Shown in pieces: positions 1-9,046 of a stretch of 64,000 nucleotides of DNA; within the stretch, counting starts at the first letter, position 1, and each line of letters opens with the position of its first letter. The notes below the pieces were generated by a model. It was not told the DNA's origin, ran no database searches, and saw nothing but the letters and a program-made list of their open reading frames with translations. The translations under genes and the position numbers were made by a program. The DNA is from Exiguobacterium profundum (lineage in GTDB: Bacteria > Bacillota > Bacilli > Exiguobacteriales > Exiguobacteriaceae): the NCBI RefSeq assembly GCF_001909285.1, contig NZ_MRSV01000001.1, positions 1,799,051 to 1,863,050 on the forward strand, in the 5' to 3' direction.

Positions 1-15
1 TTTTTGTGTGAATCG

Positions 16-1497
16 TTACTCTTTCTTCGCAGCTGCCAATTCAGCTTCCATTTCACCGAATTCACGGTTGATGCGTTTTTGTTCTTTCTTTCTAGTAAAG
101 TTACTGACAAGCACGATTGCCAACATACTTAAGAAGAAGCCAGGTACCATTTCATAAAGGACTGTCGAAAGTCCAGTGACGATCCAGAGAATGACGGTAA
201 TGGCACCGACGAGGATACCAGCGAGGGCACCTTGACGCGTCATCTTGCTCCAGTAAAGTGACAAGAGGATTGCTGGTCCAAATGCAGAACCGAATCCAGC
301 CCATGCATATCCGACGAGTGTGAGGATTGTACTTGATGGGTTGAGTGACATGAGCGTCGCTACAACTCCTACTAGCAAGACACCAACACGTCCGGCAAGG
401 ACCATCGTCTTCTCACTTGCATCTTTGTTGAAGAATTTACGATAGAAGTCTTCTGTCAATGCAGATGATGTGACGAGCAATTGCGACGATACCGTCGACA
501 TGACCGCAGCAAGGATAGCTGCCAATAAGAAACCAGTGATGAACGGGTGGAACAAGACTTCAGAAAATTGAATGAAGACTGTTTCCGGGTCCCCGAGTGG
601 ATTTCCTTGTCCTCGGAAATAAGCGATTCCGACGAACCCTGTCATGACGGCACCGATGATAGATACTGTCATCCAGCTCATCCCGATACGACGAGCCGTT
701 TTCAATGATTTCACATCACGGATTGCCATAAAGCGAACAATGATGTGTGGCTGACCGAAGTAACCAAGTCCCCAAGCGAGGAGACCGATAATCCCGAGTG
801 TCGTCGTCCCTTTAAAGAGGTCGAACAAATCGGCATTGATTGTCGTTGCAGAGTTGACAGCAGTGTCTACTCCACCGATATCTGTTAAAGCGACGAATGG
901 TACGAGCACGAGCGCCAAGAACATGATGACACCTTGTGCGAAGTCCGTCCAACTAACTGCCGTGAATCCACCGAAGAGGGTGTATAAGATGACGACACTA
1001 ATTGTGACAATGACACCTGTCTGATAATTTAATCCGAATGAGCTTTCAAACAACTTCCCGCCGGATACAAGTCCAGCTGACGTGTAGAACGTGAAGAAGA
1101 TGATGATGACGGATGCAGAAAGGATCCGTAGCCAGTTCGAGTGATCTCGGAACCGATTCTCTAAGAAGTCTGGAATCGTAATCGAATCGTTCGCCATCTC
1201 TGTGAAGACGCGAAGTCGTGGAGCAACTAACAAGTAGTTCAAGTAAGCTCCGATGACCAATCCAACGGCTAACCAAATTGCTGATAGTCCAGTTGCATAC
1301 ATTGCACCCGGTAGTCCCATTAACATCCAACCACTCATATCCGAAGCTCCGGCTGACATGGCTGTAACGCCTGGCCCCATTTTACGGCCACCTAACATAT
1401 AATCTGATGAATCGGTCGTTCGTTTATACGCAACATATCCGATAAGAAGCATCATCACGAGATAAAGCGCGATTGATACCCATTCTTGCCATAGCAT
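16..1497 (-). CDS. putP: Sodium/proline symporter
   Basis: A 493-residue polytopic membrane protein of the sodium:solute symporter family (SLC5/SSS) that imports proline with Na+ for nutrition or osmoprotection. Family features are visible: the N-terminal helix is followed by the DYMLGGRKMGPG segment (about residues 32-43) and the serine- and glycine-rich DMSGWMLMGLPG stretch, and the GGFTAVSWTDFAQG signature lies at about 176-189. Roughly 13 hydrophobic segments are present, as usual for PutP/OpuE. The ATG start is preceded by AGGAGG at a good distance. It is monocistronic, followed by the window edge. A TGTGTGA-N5-TCACACA palindrome lies about 55 bp upstream of the start and may be regulatory. 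PutP and the osmoregulated OpuE cannot be told apart from sequence alone. Confidence 0.93.
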   Translation of the reverse strand: MLWQEWVSIALYLVMMLLIGYVAYKRTTDSSDYMLGGRKMGPGVTAMSAGASDMSGWMLMGLPGAMYATGLSAIWLAVGLVIGAYLNYLLVAPRLRVFTEMANDSITIPDFLENRFRDHSNWLRILSASVIIIFFTFYTSAGLVSGGKLFESSFGLNYQTGVIVTISVVILYTLFGGFTAVSWTDFAQGVIMFLALVLVPFVALTDIGGVDTAVNSATTINADLFDLFKGTTTLGIIGLLAWGLGYFGQPHIIVRFMAIRDVKSLKTARRIGMSWMTVSIIGAVMTGFVGIAYFRGQGNPLGDPETVFIQFSEVLFHPFITGFLLAAILAAVMSTVSSQLLVTSSALTEDFYRKFFNKDASEKTMVLAGRVGVLLVGVVATLMSLNPSSTILTLVGYAWAGFGSAFGPAILLSLYWSKMTRQGALAGILVGAITVILWIVTGLSTVLYEMVPGFFLSMLAIVLVSNFTRKKEQKRINREFGEMEAELAAAKKE

Positions 1498-1549
1498 TGA
1501 ATTACCTCCTATTAAGTTAAAAGATCTATTTAATCAACTCGTTCGCGAT

Positions 1550-1568
1550 TGTGTGAAGACATCACACA
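1550..1568. promoter_or_regulatory. Palindrome upstream of putP
   Basis: TGTGTGA and TCACACA are perfect 7-bp inverted arms separated by 5 bp, about 55 bp before the putP start. The arms resemble CRP/FNR-type half-sites, but the spacing (TGTGA-N5-TCACA) is one base short of the usual N6. An operator is an inference; the protein that might bind is unknown. Confidence 0.35.
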
Positions 1569-1810
1569 GTTAAAAACAAAAGTTGAAAATGCGAACTTGT
1601 GCTTTACCTTACAGAACCTTTGAAATGATTGCAAACTGACACTTTTTCATAAAAACTTCTCTAAAGCCCATTATACCAACGGATGGAGGCTAAAATTTTC
1701 AGATAAAAAGTTTAAATATTCTGAATATTTGAAATGCTGAGGACTTTCCTGTGTAACATGAATGTAATATTTATGGGAAAATTTTCAGAAAACATATTTT
1801 TAATCATAAG

Positions 1811-1836
1811 AAAAAGAGCATCTTTGAATGCTCTTT
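1811..1836 (-). terminator. Terminator of the D-Ala-D-Ala carboxypeptidase gene
   Basis: AAAGAGCAT and ATGCTCTTT form a 9-bp stem with a 6-base loop directly after the stop codon. On the minus strand the stem runs into a T tract. Confidence 0.75.
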
Positions 1837-1842
1837 ACTTCT

Positions 1843-2856
1843 TTATTTGAATGCTATTTCTTCAACGAGTCGCATCGTCGGGAATGTTTGTCCAGACTTC
1901 GCCTGCATCGTAACCAAGATATAAGTTTCGGTATTATGTTTCATGATGAATACCATGGTATATCCGGATTCGTCCGTATAACCCGTCTTCGTGGCGGTCA
2001 CAAACTTGGAGTAGTTGACACTTCGTTCATTAACCGATGAACCGAGGTGATACCACCAACGACGTTTGCCGTTACCGTCTTTATCTTTAAATTCGGCTTT
2101 AAATTCATAAGTCCCGGCAATTTCAATCAACTCCGGGTATGTACTGAATGCGAAGGCGATTTTAGCCATGTCGTTCGCCGTCGTATAATGATTCGGATCC
2201 GAGTAGCCATGCGCATTTACGAAATGCGTTCCAGTCAATCCTAAAACCTTTGCTCGATCATTCATCAATTGAACGAAGGCCTCGGTCGACCCGCTCGTGT
2301 ATTCCGCAAGGCTGTTCGCAGCATCGTTTCCGGATTCAAGTAGCGTGGCGTAAAGTGCTTGACGAACTGTCAATGTATCCCCGATGGCAAGATGCGCGAT
2401 ATGGCTGTCCCATGGAATATCGAGTGTCGACTGTTGAATCGTAATGATTGGTTGGTCGAGTTCATTCGCTGCAGATGCCTTCTCATAAGCAAGCAGTGCC
2501 GTCATCAATTTGGTCGTACTGGCTGGAAACACACGATCATTGGCGTTTTTATCGATTAATATCTCTTGTTTGGTCACATTGACGAAAGTTAGTGCACCAA
2601 CAGAGATTTCCTCATCCGAAATCATCTTCGTCTCACTCGGACTCCATGAACCCATGTCGATATCCGGGAAAAGCGGACCTGTCTTCAGCGGTTCAGCTTT
2701 TGGTGTGGACGCTTCTGCTAATGTCGGTGCTTCTTTATCTTGTTTAAATCCGACCAACGTCGGGATCAGTGCGATGATTCCGAGTAAAACGACCGCGGCA
2801 ATCATTCTTCGCATGATGTACGTTCTTCTTCGGTGTCTCCTTCTACGGGTCAACAA
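1843..2856 (-). CDS. D-alanyl-D-alanine carboxypeptidase (peptidase S11, DacF/DacB type)
   Basis: A low-molecular-weight penicillin-binding protein that trims the terminal D-Ala from peptidoglycan pentapeptides outside the cell. All three active-site motifs of the S11 family are present: STTK (Ser113 nucleophile to Lys116), SGN (175-177) and KTG (290-292). The N-terminus is very basic and is followed by a single hydrophobic segment (about 15-37), fitting a membrane anchor or signal peptide. At about 337 residues it is shorter than DacA and lacks the long C-terminal beta domain and amphipathic anchor, so anchoring is probably N-terminal. The start is TTG after GGAGGG; the second TTG (2853) has even better spacing. 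It stands alone with its own terminator. Confidence 0.88.
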   Translation of the reverse strand: MLTRRRRHRRRTYIMRRMIAAVVLLGIIALIPTLVGFKQDKEAPTLAEASTPKAEPLKTGPLFPDIDMGSWSPSETKMISDEEISVGALTFVNVTKQEILIDKNANDRVFPASTTKLMTALLAYEKASAANELDQPIITIQQSTLDIPWDSHIAHLAIGDTLTVRQALYATLLESGNDAANSLAEYTSGSTEAFVQLMNDRAKVLGLTGTHFVNAHGYSDPNHYTTANDMAKIAFAFSTYPELIEIAGTYEFKAEFKDKDGNGKRRWWYHLGSSVNERSVNYSKFVTATKTGYTDESGYTMVFIMKHNTETYILVTMQAKSGQTFPTMRLVEEIAFK

Positions 2857-3013
2857 AAGTCCCTCCTTTTTTGGTTACTCTTTAAACATAATAGAAAACG
2901 CTCTTTTTTTTCGCTAATATAATAAAGAACTAGGTCAATGATTGATCGGCGATGAAAGAACTGCGTTTCGGGTATAAGAGTAAAGATGTCACTTTTAGAG
3001 AGGAGGATGCATC

Positions 3014-4546
3014 ATGCATCGTTATCCGTTCACGAACTCCATTTGGCGTCAACATGATACTGGGACGCCGTACCCATCCCTTTCCGTTTCGGAATCGACC
3101 GAAGTCGTCGTCATCGGGGCAGGGATTGCGGGACTCGTCTGCGCCTATGAACTCCAAAAGCGAGGGAAACAAGTGACGCTTCTAGAAGCGTTAGAGATTG
3201 GACATGGGACGACGGGACATACGACGGCAAAATGTTCGGTTCAACATGGGACGATTTATCAAAAGTTGATTCGTCATTTTGATGAGTCCATCGCTCGTTT
3301 ATATTACGAGTTCAACTCAGAAGCGCTCATCTATCAAAAAAAACAAATTGAAGAAGGGTTTGACTGCGATTACGCGAATGAACAATCGTTTCTTTACTCT
3401 AGGGAACCGAACGAAGAACTTACTAAAGAACTGGATGCGTATCGTCGTTTGAAGATTGACGGAGGAGAAGCGACGGAAGAAGTGAGAAAGGCTCTCCCGT
3501 TCTCGATCGAGCAGGCGTTGGTGATCCATGACCAAGCTCAATTCCATCCCGTGAAATACTTACGTGAATTAGCGGAACGTTTTGTTCGTCTCGGAGGAAA
3601 GATTTATGAAAATTCTAGAGCGATGGAAGTGAGTCAGGGACCACGTCCAGTAGTCACTACATCTAACGGTAGAAGGGTACAGGGAAATCAAGTCGTGATT
3701 GCGACCCACTATCCATTCAATGACCTGCGCGGGTTGTACGTGTCGAAGTTTTCAATAAAAAAATCGTATATCGTTGCCTGCGAAGTGGAGAGTCGACCAC
3801 TCAGAGGGATGTATTTAGAGGTTGGACAGCAAAATCGCTCGTTTCGATCCTATAGTGAAAACAAAAAAAGCTATTTACTAGTTGGAGGTGAGGGGCATAC
3901 CGCTGGGCAAGTCACAGATACGCGTCTACGATATGATCGATTGGAGAATGACGCACAGGCACATTTTGGAACGCATCGGGCATCTCATAGGTGGTCGTCC
4001 CAAGATCTTATCACCTTAGATGGACTTCCTTACGTAGGGCAAATGTTCAAGAGAGAACCAGATCTCTTTGTGGCGACTGGATTTTCGAAATGGGGGATGA
4101 CGAACGGAATCGCTGCCGGCACCTTGCTCGCGGACCAACTCACAGGTCATGCGAACCGATTCGTTGAGCTGGTCTCACCGCTCCGTCAAACGGTTAAACC
4201 TAGTGATATCAGTGCATTTCTCAAAACAAACTTAGATACTGCCGCTCAATTCACGAAAGGGACAGTAAATCGGATGCTTGAACGAAAAGATGTACAAGAC
4301 CTGCAGCTAGATGAGGGAGGGGTCGTACAAATTGATGGGAAGACCAAGGGCGTTTATCGAGATTTGGATAACCAGTGCCATGTCGTCAACCTGACCTGTA
4401 CGCACCTCGGTTGTACAGTGAAATGGAACAATGCCGAGCGGTCATGGGATTGTCCATGCCACGGCTCTCGTTTCGATGCAAAAGGGGCTGTATTAGAGGG
4501 TCCTGCCACAAAACCACTTTCCTACAGTAAGCGAGAAGATTTGTAA
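3014..4546 (+). CDS. FAD-dependent oxidoreductase with C-terminal Rieske [2Fe-2S] domain
   Basis: A 510-residue two-domain flavoprotein. The N-terminal part is a DAO-type FAD domain: the dinucleotide-binding motif VVVIGAGIAGLVCAYEL lies at about residues 32-48, and a second FAD contact region (DLFVATGFSKWGMTNG) is near 345-360. The C-terminal part is a Rieske domain with C462-T-H464-L-G-C467 and C480-P-C482-H483, so all four cluster ligands and the disulfide pair are present. Such fusions are common in Bacillales (YhfW type), and their substrate is not established. The ATG at 3014 follows AGGAGG with 7 bases spacing. The next gene starts 74 bases downstream with no clear terminator between, so co-transcription is possible. 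Confidence 0.88.
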   Translation: MHRYPFTNSIWRQHDTGTPYPSLSVSESTEVVVIGAGIAGLVCAYELQKRGKQVTLLEALEIGHGTTGHTTAKCSVQHGTIYQKLIRHFDESIARLYYEFNSEALIYQKKQIEEGFDCDYANEQSFLYSREPNEELTKELDAYRRLKIDGGEATEEVRKALPFSIEQALVIHDQAQFHPVKYLRELAERFVRLGGKIYENSRAMEVSQGPRPVVTTSNGRRVQGNQVVIATHYPFNDLRGLYVSKFSIKKSYIVACEVESRPLRGMYLEVGQQNRSFRSYSENKKSYLLVGGEGHTAGQVTDTRLRYDRLENDAQAHFGTHRASHRWSSQDLITLDGLPYVGQMFKREPDLFVATGFSKWGMTNGIAAGTLLADQLTGHANRFVELVSPLRQTVKPSDISAFLKTNLDTAAQFTKGTVNRMLERKDVQDLQLDEGGVVQIDGKTKGVYRDLDNQCHVVNLTCTHLGCTVKWNNAERSWDCPCHGSRFDAKGAVLEGPATKPLSYSKREDL

Positions 4547-4620
4547 ACTGGTGTAGGCAAAGGTTGACAGCTATAATAAAGTAGAAAGAGAACAGAATAA
4601 CACATAGGGGTGAAAGACAG

Positions 4621-6093
4621 ATGGAAGTAACAAAAGAATGGCGTGAACATTTTAAACAACTGCGTGCCTTCGATGAAGCAATCTCTCTCTTATATTGGGA
4701 CATGCGTACACAAATGCCGGAACAGTCGGCACCGCTCCGGGCAGAGACAATCGGTTATTTGTCGACCGAGGCATTCAAACGACAGACGAGCGATTCGTTC
4801 GCTTCATTACTGGAACGGATGGCGGATGAAGAGGGTCTATCTGACGTCGAGGCGCGGTCACTTGAAGTCGCGAAGACGCAATACGAACGAAATGCCAAGA
4901 TTCCGCATGATGAGTATCAAGCTTACGTAACGCTCGTCTCAGAAGCTGAGACGGCGTGGGAAAAAGCGAAAGATCAGGATGATTGGGAAGCTTTCGCTCC
5001 ATACCTTAAAAAGATTATCGGATTCCAGCAAAAATTTGCGGAATATTTCGGTTATGAGAAACATCCGTACGATGCATTGCTCTATGATTTCGAACCGGGC
5101 ATGACGGTCGAGCTCTTAGACGAATTGTTCGCCTCGCTCCGAGACGAACTAGTTCCTCTTATTCAGCAGCTACCAAAAGAATCACTCTCTATGGACTGGT
5201 CGATGCCGGCGGATGTTCAAGAAACCATTTGTCATGACTGGATGAATGTCGTCGCTTACGACTTATCACGTGGTCGATTGGATGCGACAGTGCATCCGTT
5301 CGAAATCACCATCAATCGCCGCGACGTCCGGATTACGACGAAGTATGATGAAGCAGATTTCAGAAATGCACTGTTCGGTACGATGCATGAAGCGGGGCAC
5401 GCGACGTATGAGCAGCAAATCGACCCGATGCTCGATGAACTCGGACTAGGTGGCGGTGCTTCGATGGGGATTCATGAGTCCCAGTCGCTCTTCTTTGAGA
5501 ACTTCATCGGACGAAGCGAAGCGTTCTTGCATCGCGTCTATCCGAAACTACAATCGCTTCATCCTGCATACGCTGCGATCGACTTCGACACTTTCTATCG
5601 AGGTGTGAATGAAGCGAAACCATCTCTTATTCGGATCGAGGCTGACGAATTGACATACAGTCTACACATCATCATCCGCTATGAGCTCGAGAAGGCACTT
5701 ATCCAAGGGACGTTGTCCGTCGATGAGCTTCCTGCGGCATGGAATGAAAAGTATAAAGAATATCTCGGACTCGATGTTCCGTCAAATGCCAAAGGAGTCC
5801 TTCAAGACGTCCATTGGGCAGGCGGTTCATTCGGATACTTCCCAAGCTATGCCCTCGGGTTGATTTATGCGGCCCAGTTGACGGAAACGTTGAAATCAGC
5901 CCTTCCGGAATTTGAGACGTTGATTGCAGAAGGTGAAATCGAACCAATCAAAGTGTGGCTACAGGAGAACGTTCATCAATATGGAAAACGTCTCACACCG
6001 AACGAACTCATTCAACAAGTGACAGGTCAAGCCATTTCGGTCCAACCACTCGTTCGATATTTGACCAAAAAATATCAGACAGTTGCCAAATGA
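4621..6093 (+). CDS. Carboxypeptidase M32 (thermostable carboxypeptidase Taq family)
   Basis: A cytosolic zinc carboxypeptidase of 490 residues, about the usual length for the family (roughly 500). The M32 signatures occur in order: HPF (225-227), DVRIT (235-239), the zinc motif HEAGH (256-260) and HESQ (285-288), the last supplying the third metal ligand. The family removes C-terminal residues with broad specificity. The gene is followed by a phosphodiesterase whose ATG overlaps this stop codon (ATGA), so the two are translationally coupled. Confidence 0.92.
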   Translation: MEVTKEWREHFKQLRAFDEAISLLYWDMRTQMPEQSAPLRAETIGYLSTEAFKRQTSDSFASLLERMADEEGLSDVEARSLEVAKTQYERNAKIPHDEYQAYVTLVSEAETAWEKAKDQDDWEAFAPYLKKIIGFQQKFAEYFGYEKHPYDALLYDFEPGMTVELLDELFASLRDELVPLIQQLPKESLSMDWSMPADVQETICHDWMNVVAYDLSRGRLDATVHPFEITINRRDVRITTKYDEADFRNALFGTMHEAGHATYEQQIDPMLDELGLGGGASMGIHESQSLFFENFIGRSEAFLHRVYPKLQSLHPAYAAIDFDTFYRGVNEAKPSLIRIEADELTYSLHIIIRYELEKALIQGTLSVDELPAAWNEKYKEYLGLDVPSNAKGVLQDVHWAGGSFGYFPSYALGLIYAAQLTETLKSALPEFETLIAEGEIEPIKVWLQENVHQYGKRLTPNELIQQVTGQAISVQPLVRYLTKKYQTVAK

Positions 6094-6797
6094 AACGATT
6101 TGCACATCGTGGCGTGATGGCACATCGACCGGAGAATACGATGTCGGCATTCAAGCTCGCACTCGAGGCCGGGGCAGACGGAATCGAGACGGATGTTCAC
6201 ATGACAAAGGACGGTGTCCTCGTTCTCATCCATGACGAGACGCTCGAGCGGACGACTGACGGAAGAGGACAAGTTTCACTCTATACCTATGATGAGCTCA
6301 GACAGTTTAATGCTGGAGTACGTCATGGTCTAGAAGAATACATCCCTACGCTCGAGGAGCTGTTCGACCTTGTGAATGATGAATCGGTCATTTTGAACTT
6401 AGAGGTGAAGACGGATGTCCTACGATATGAAGGAATTGAATCTCGCATCATCGATACGATCGAGTCCGCCGGGATTCATGCGTCCCGCATCCTCTTTTCC
6501 TCATTCAATCACGAAACCATTCACCGATTGAAACAGATGCGACCGGATATCGAGGCGGCTATTCTGCTTGCACAGCCGCTTTATGACATTTCAGGATATC
6601 TTCGATTAGTCGGAGCGGATTCGGTCCATCCGCACATCGATCGCATCACAGACGAAGAAGTACGCTCCTTGCAACATCGAGGGATTCCAATCAGACCATA
6701 TACGATTAAAACACAACACCAACTGGAGCGTTGTTTAGCGCTTCAAGTCGATGCCGTCTTTGTCAATGATATCGAATGGGCAAACAAAACCACTTAG
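6090..6797 (+). CDS. Glycerophosphodiester phosphodiesterase
   Basis: A 235-residue cytoplasmic-type GDPD that hydrolyses glycerophosphodiesters to glycerol-3-phosphate and an alcohol. The protein opens directly with the TIM-barrel start FAHRGVMAHRPENT, which carries the catalytic His-Arg pair and the PEN motif. It continues with the metal-binding E-T-D and IHDETLERTT segments. No signal peptide is present. An in-frame ORF extends further upstream inside the M32 gene, but the ATG at 6090 fits the family N-terminus and overlaps the previous stop by four bases. The stop codon lies inside the terminator stem. Confidence 0.92.
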   Translation: MKRFAHRGVMAHRPENTMSAFKLALEAGADGIETDVHMTKDGVLVLIHDETLERTTDGRGQVSLYTYDELRQFNAGVRHGLEEYIPTLEELFDLVNDESVILNLEVKTDVLRYEGIESRIIDTIESAGIHASRILFSSFNHETIHRLKQMRPDIEAAILLAQPLYDISGYLRLVGADSVHPHIDRITDEEVRSLQHRGIPIRPYTIKTQHQLERCLALQVDAVFVNDIEWANKTT

Positions 6798-6820
6798 TCG
6801 CAGACTGAGTGGTTTTATAT
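6786..6820 (+). terminator. Terminator of the M32-GDPD operon
   Basis: A 14-bp stem (6786-6799 with 6803-6816, one G-T pair) with a 3-base loop ends in TTTTATATTT. It includes the GDPD stop codon. Confidence 0.75.
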
Positions 6821-6949
6821 TTGGGTGGAAGGGAACTACATTTTATGTAAAGGTAGCGCTTTCGTCCGTTAGCATATTGGAGCACATTCAGGGCATAGTG
6901 TCCCCTTTACGTCATTGTCGGATTGTCTTAAGTTTAAGATGTCACCGAG

Positions 6950-6985
6950 CTACATAGCAATCAGATGTAGCACACCATGTAGCAC
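6950..6985 (+). promoter_or_regulatory. CTACAT/ATGTAG repeats upstream of the DUF4397-sortase operon
   Basis: CTACAT (6950-6955) is followed by ATGTAGCAC at 6965-6973 and again at 6977-6985, a 12-base period. The arrangement could be an operator 60-100 bases before the start codon. This is inference only. Confidence 0.25.
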
Positions 6986-7046
6986 TGCATCACATTTGTT
7001 GTATGCAAGTCGTGGGTTACCAAAGACCAAAAGGAGGAAATTTCAC

Positions 7047-7844
7047 ATGAAGAAGTTGATGTCTTTACTGGGTACTCTAGCACTGGCTTTCGCTTTCGTC
7101 TTACCGGTTAGCGCGGATGGACATGAAAATGCGATGGTCCGTGTGCTACATGCTTCACCTGATGCACCGGCAGTTGACGTGTACGTGGATGGGGAAGTCG
7201 CGGTCGAGGGAGCAGAATTCAAGGATCTCACAGACTACTTGACACTTCCTGCAGGGGATTACAACGTTGAAATCAAGCCGGCAGGTGACGCTGAAACAGT
7301 CGTCGTCGCAGCAGACCTCTCAATCGAGGCAGGCAAGTTCTATACAGCCGCTGCGATCGGTCAACTTGAAAACATCGAAATCGCTGCAATGGAAGACGAT
7401 GCAAACTTTGAAGATGGTAAATCGAAAGTTCGTGTCGCTCACTTCGCACCAGATGCACCAGCGGTTGATGTCGCACCTAAAGGTGGCGACCCACTCTTCT
7501 CAAACCTCGAGTTCAAAGCAGTAAGTGATTACGGCACACTCGATGCTGGAACGTATGACCTTGAAGTACGCCCGGCTGGAGCGACTGACGTCGTCAAAGC
7601 ACTTGACGGTGTCGCACTCGAAGGTGGCAAAAACTATACAGCATTCGCAATCGGACTCCTTGAAGGAGAACCAGCGTTTGAAGTCCTTCTCGCCGCTGAT
7701 GGTGGGGAAATGGCAATGGCTCCTGAAACAGGACAAGGTGGTCTTGCTCAAACAGCTTCAATGAACTGGTTGCTCGCAGCAGCAGTGGTTGGAGCGGCAG
7801 CAGCTGGATTCTACGTCTTTCGTCGTCAGAAGCAAGACGCTTAA
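7047..7844 (+). CDS. DUF4397-domain surface protein with APETG-type sorting signal
   Basis: A 265-residue exported protein. It begins with a signal peptide (MKKLMSLLGTLALAFAFVLPVSA). Two tandem DUF4397 repeats follow: VRVLHASPDAPAVDVYVDG and VRVAHFAPDAPAVDVAPKG open each repeat. The C-terminus is a cell-wall sorting signal: APETG, a hydrophobic helix (about 240-257) and a basic tail FRRQKQDA. The motif is APETG instead of the canonical LPxTG. The ATG follows AAGGAGGAAA with good spacing; an upstream in-frame ATG lacks a binding site and would delay the signal peptide. The sortase gene overlaps its 3' end, which strongly suggests that this protein is that sortase's substrate. Confidence 0.88.
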   Translation: MKKLMSLLGTLALAFAFVLPVSADGHENAMVRVLHASPDAPAVDVYVDGEVAVEGAEFKDLTDYLTLPAGDYNVEIKPAGDAETVVVAADLSIEAGKFYTAAAIGQLENIEIAAMEDDANFEDGKSKVRVAHFAPDAPAVDVAPKGGDPLFSNLEFKAVSDYGTLDAGTYDLEVRPAGATDVVKALDGVALEGGKNYTAFAIGLLEGEPAFEVLLAADGGEMAMAPETGQGGLAQTASMNWLLAAAVVGAAAAGFYVFRRQKQDA

Positions 7845-8433
7845 ACTGATTTTCTTAGGAACAATCACATTTCTCGTATGGAGCGCTCAAGCGGAAGCTC
7901 CTGACAAACCGTTCGTGATGCCAACTGCTGAATTTGCCGAACCGCAGGTCTTGACCTCGAAGCAGGTAGATCGACAAACGTTTCATTCGAACAGTTTCGT
8001 CCCTGCCCGGCTGATCATTCCTTCAATCGATGTTGATACATCGATTGAAGCGGTCGGGAAGGATGAGGCCGGAAGAATGGACACACCGTCTGACGTGAAT
8101 CAAGTCGGTTGGTATCAATACGGAGCCAAAGCAGGCGCAACGGGGAATGTCGTCCTATCGGGTCATCTCGATGACCTGAATGGTCCAGCTATCTTTGCGA
8201 ATCTGGATCAACTTCCGATCGGAGAACTGGTGACGCTCCAACGGAAAGACCAAGTCGCAACGTATGAAGTGGTCAGTGTGAAACAGTATCGCCTCGATCA
8301 AGTGCCGCTCGCTTCCATTTTTGCGGCGACTCTTTCAAAGCGGATTCAATTGATCACTTGTGCAGGACCGTATGACGAGAATCTAGGGTATCGGGACCGG
8401 ATCGTGGTCACGGCACACCTGATTGAAACGTAA
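7789..8433 (+). CDS. Class F-like sortase
   Basis: A membrane-anchored transpeptidase of up to 214 residues. An N-terminal hydrophobic segment (about 18-35) acts as signal anchor. The sortase fold carries the catalytic triad: His126 (SGHLDD), Cys191 (ITCAGPYD) and Arg202 (GYRDRIVV). The HLDDLNGPAIFANL and TCAGPYD surroundings resemble class F sortases. The start is uncertain: the only reasonable start is TTG at 7789, which overlaps the DUF4397 gene by 56 bases and has a poor binding site, so coupled translation is likely. Its neighbour carries a sorting signal, making this a dedicated enzyme-substrate pair. Confidence 0.82.
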   Translation: MERQQLDSTSFVVRSKTLKLIFLGTITFLVWSAQAEAPDKPFVMPTAEFAEPQVLTSKQVDRQTFHSNSFVPARLIIPSIDVDTSIEAVGKDEAGRMDTPSDVNQVGWYQYGAKAGATGNVVLSGHLDDLNGPAIFANLDQLPIGELVTLQRKDQVATYEVVSVKQYRLDQVPLASIFAATLSKRIQLITCAGPYDENLGYRDRIVVTAHLIET

Positions 8434-8439
8434 AGATGA

Positions 8440-8475
8440 AGAGATGCTGACCGATGGGTCGCATCTCTTTTTTTC
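8440..8475 (+). terminator. Terminator of the DUF4397-sortase operon
   Basis: AGAGATGC (8440-8447) pairs with GCATCTCT (8461-8468), followed by seven T residues. Confidence 0.75.
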
Positions 8476-8477
8476 GC

Positions 8478-8513
8478 AAAAAATAGCCCTTCACCTTTAC
8501 GGTGAAGGGCTAT
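8478..8513 (-). terminator. Terminator of the marR-type gene
   Basis: A perfect 13-bp stem (8483-8495 with 8501-8513) lies directly after the MarR stop codon. On the minus strand it ends in six T residues. Confidence 0.8.
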
Positions 8514-8520
8514 AGTCGGA

Positions 8521-8958
8521 TTAAGCATCCATACGATCTAATAATTTTGAAAGTAAAATAAGTTCGTCATCTGAAAAATCAGTGAAGACATCCATCAAAT
8601 ATTCAATCTTCATGCTCTCTAATGTCTCAAACAACTCACGACCTTCATCCGTTGCCTGAAGTTCAACGACACGGCGGTCACGCTCGCTGCGTTCGCGAGA
8701 AATCAACCCTTTTTTCGTCAACTCTTCGGCAAGCGCAGTGATCATAGAAGCTGAAAATTGAAACTCATTTGACAGAGCAGAGGCGATTTGAGGACTCTGT
8801 TGACAAAGAGAACGTAGAATGAAGAATTCATTGCGGGTTAAATACTGTGAGAACATCGAACGGAGATTTTTTTTCACTCCACGATAGTTCATCCGGATTC
8901 CACGTTCAGCGTCTGCGACGAGCTGTCGACGTGAAGCGGTCTGTACGGGTGTTGTCAT
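8521..8958 (-). CDS. MarR family transcriptional regulator
   Basis: A 145-residue winged-helix DNA-binding protein. The MarR core is clear: NEFFILRSLCQQSPQIASALSN leads into the recognition helix region (SASMITALAEELTKKGLISR), followed by the wing motif RSERDRRVVELQATDEG. The family binds palindromic operators as dimers and often senses phenols or oxidants. No cysteine-based sensor is evident apart from one Cys near residue 53. GGAGGT precedes the ATG at 10 bases. Its target is unknown; the gene is monocistronic and not divergent to an obvious transporter. Confidence 0.88.
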   Translation of the reverse strand: MTTPVQTASRRQLVADAERGIRMNYRGVKKNLRSMFSQYLTRNEFFILRSLCQQSPQIASALSNEFQFSASMITALAEELTKKGLISRERSERDRRVVELQATDEGRELFETLESMKIEYLMDVFTDFSDDELILLSKLLDRMDA

Positions 8959-9046
8959 CCTCGAAACTACCTCCTAGCGATAATATTATTCATATATACT
9001 TCAGAACATAGAAACATTCTACATTAAAAACATGTTGTCTGTAAAG

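Larger units (their letters stand above)
1498..1842. other. Intergenic region upstream of putP
   Basis: This gap holds the 5' region of putP (minus strand) and the terminator of the carboxypeptidase gene. Two palindromes stand out: TGTGTGA-N5-TCACACA at 1550-1568 and AAATATTC-T-GAATATTT at 1714-1730. No coding sequence was recognised. Confidence 0.6.

Noticed and set aside
2961-2976. GTTTCGGGTAT as a sigma-B promoter before the Rieske gene
   Set aside because: The two boxes are adjacent instead of 12-15 bp apart and no GTTTAA-like box lies at the proper distance.
4566-4578. TTGACA and TATAAT before the M32 gene as a promoter
   Set aside because: They are 1-2 bases apart, so they cannot be the -35 and -10 of one promoter.
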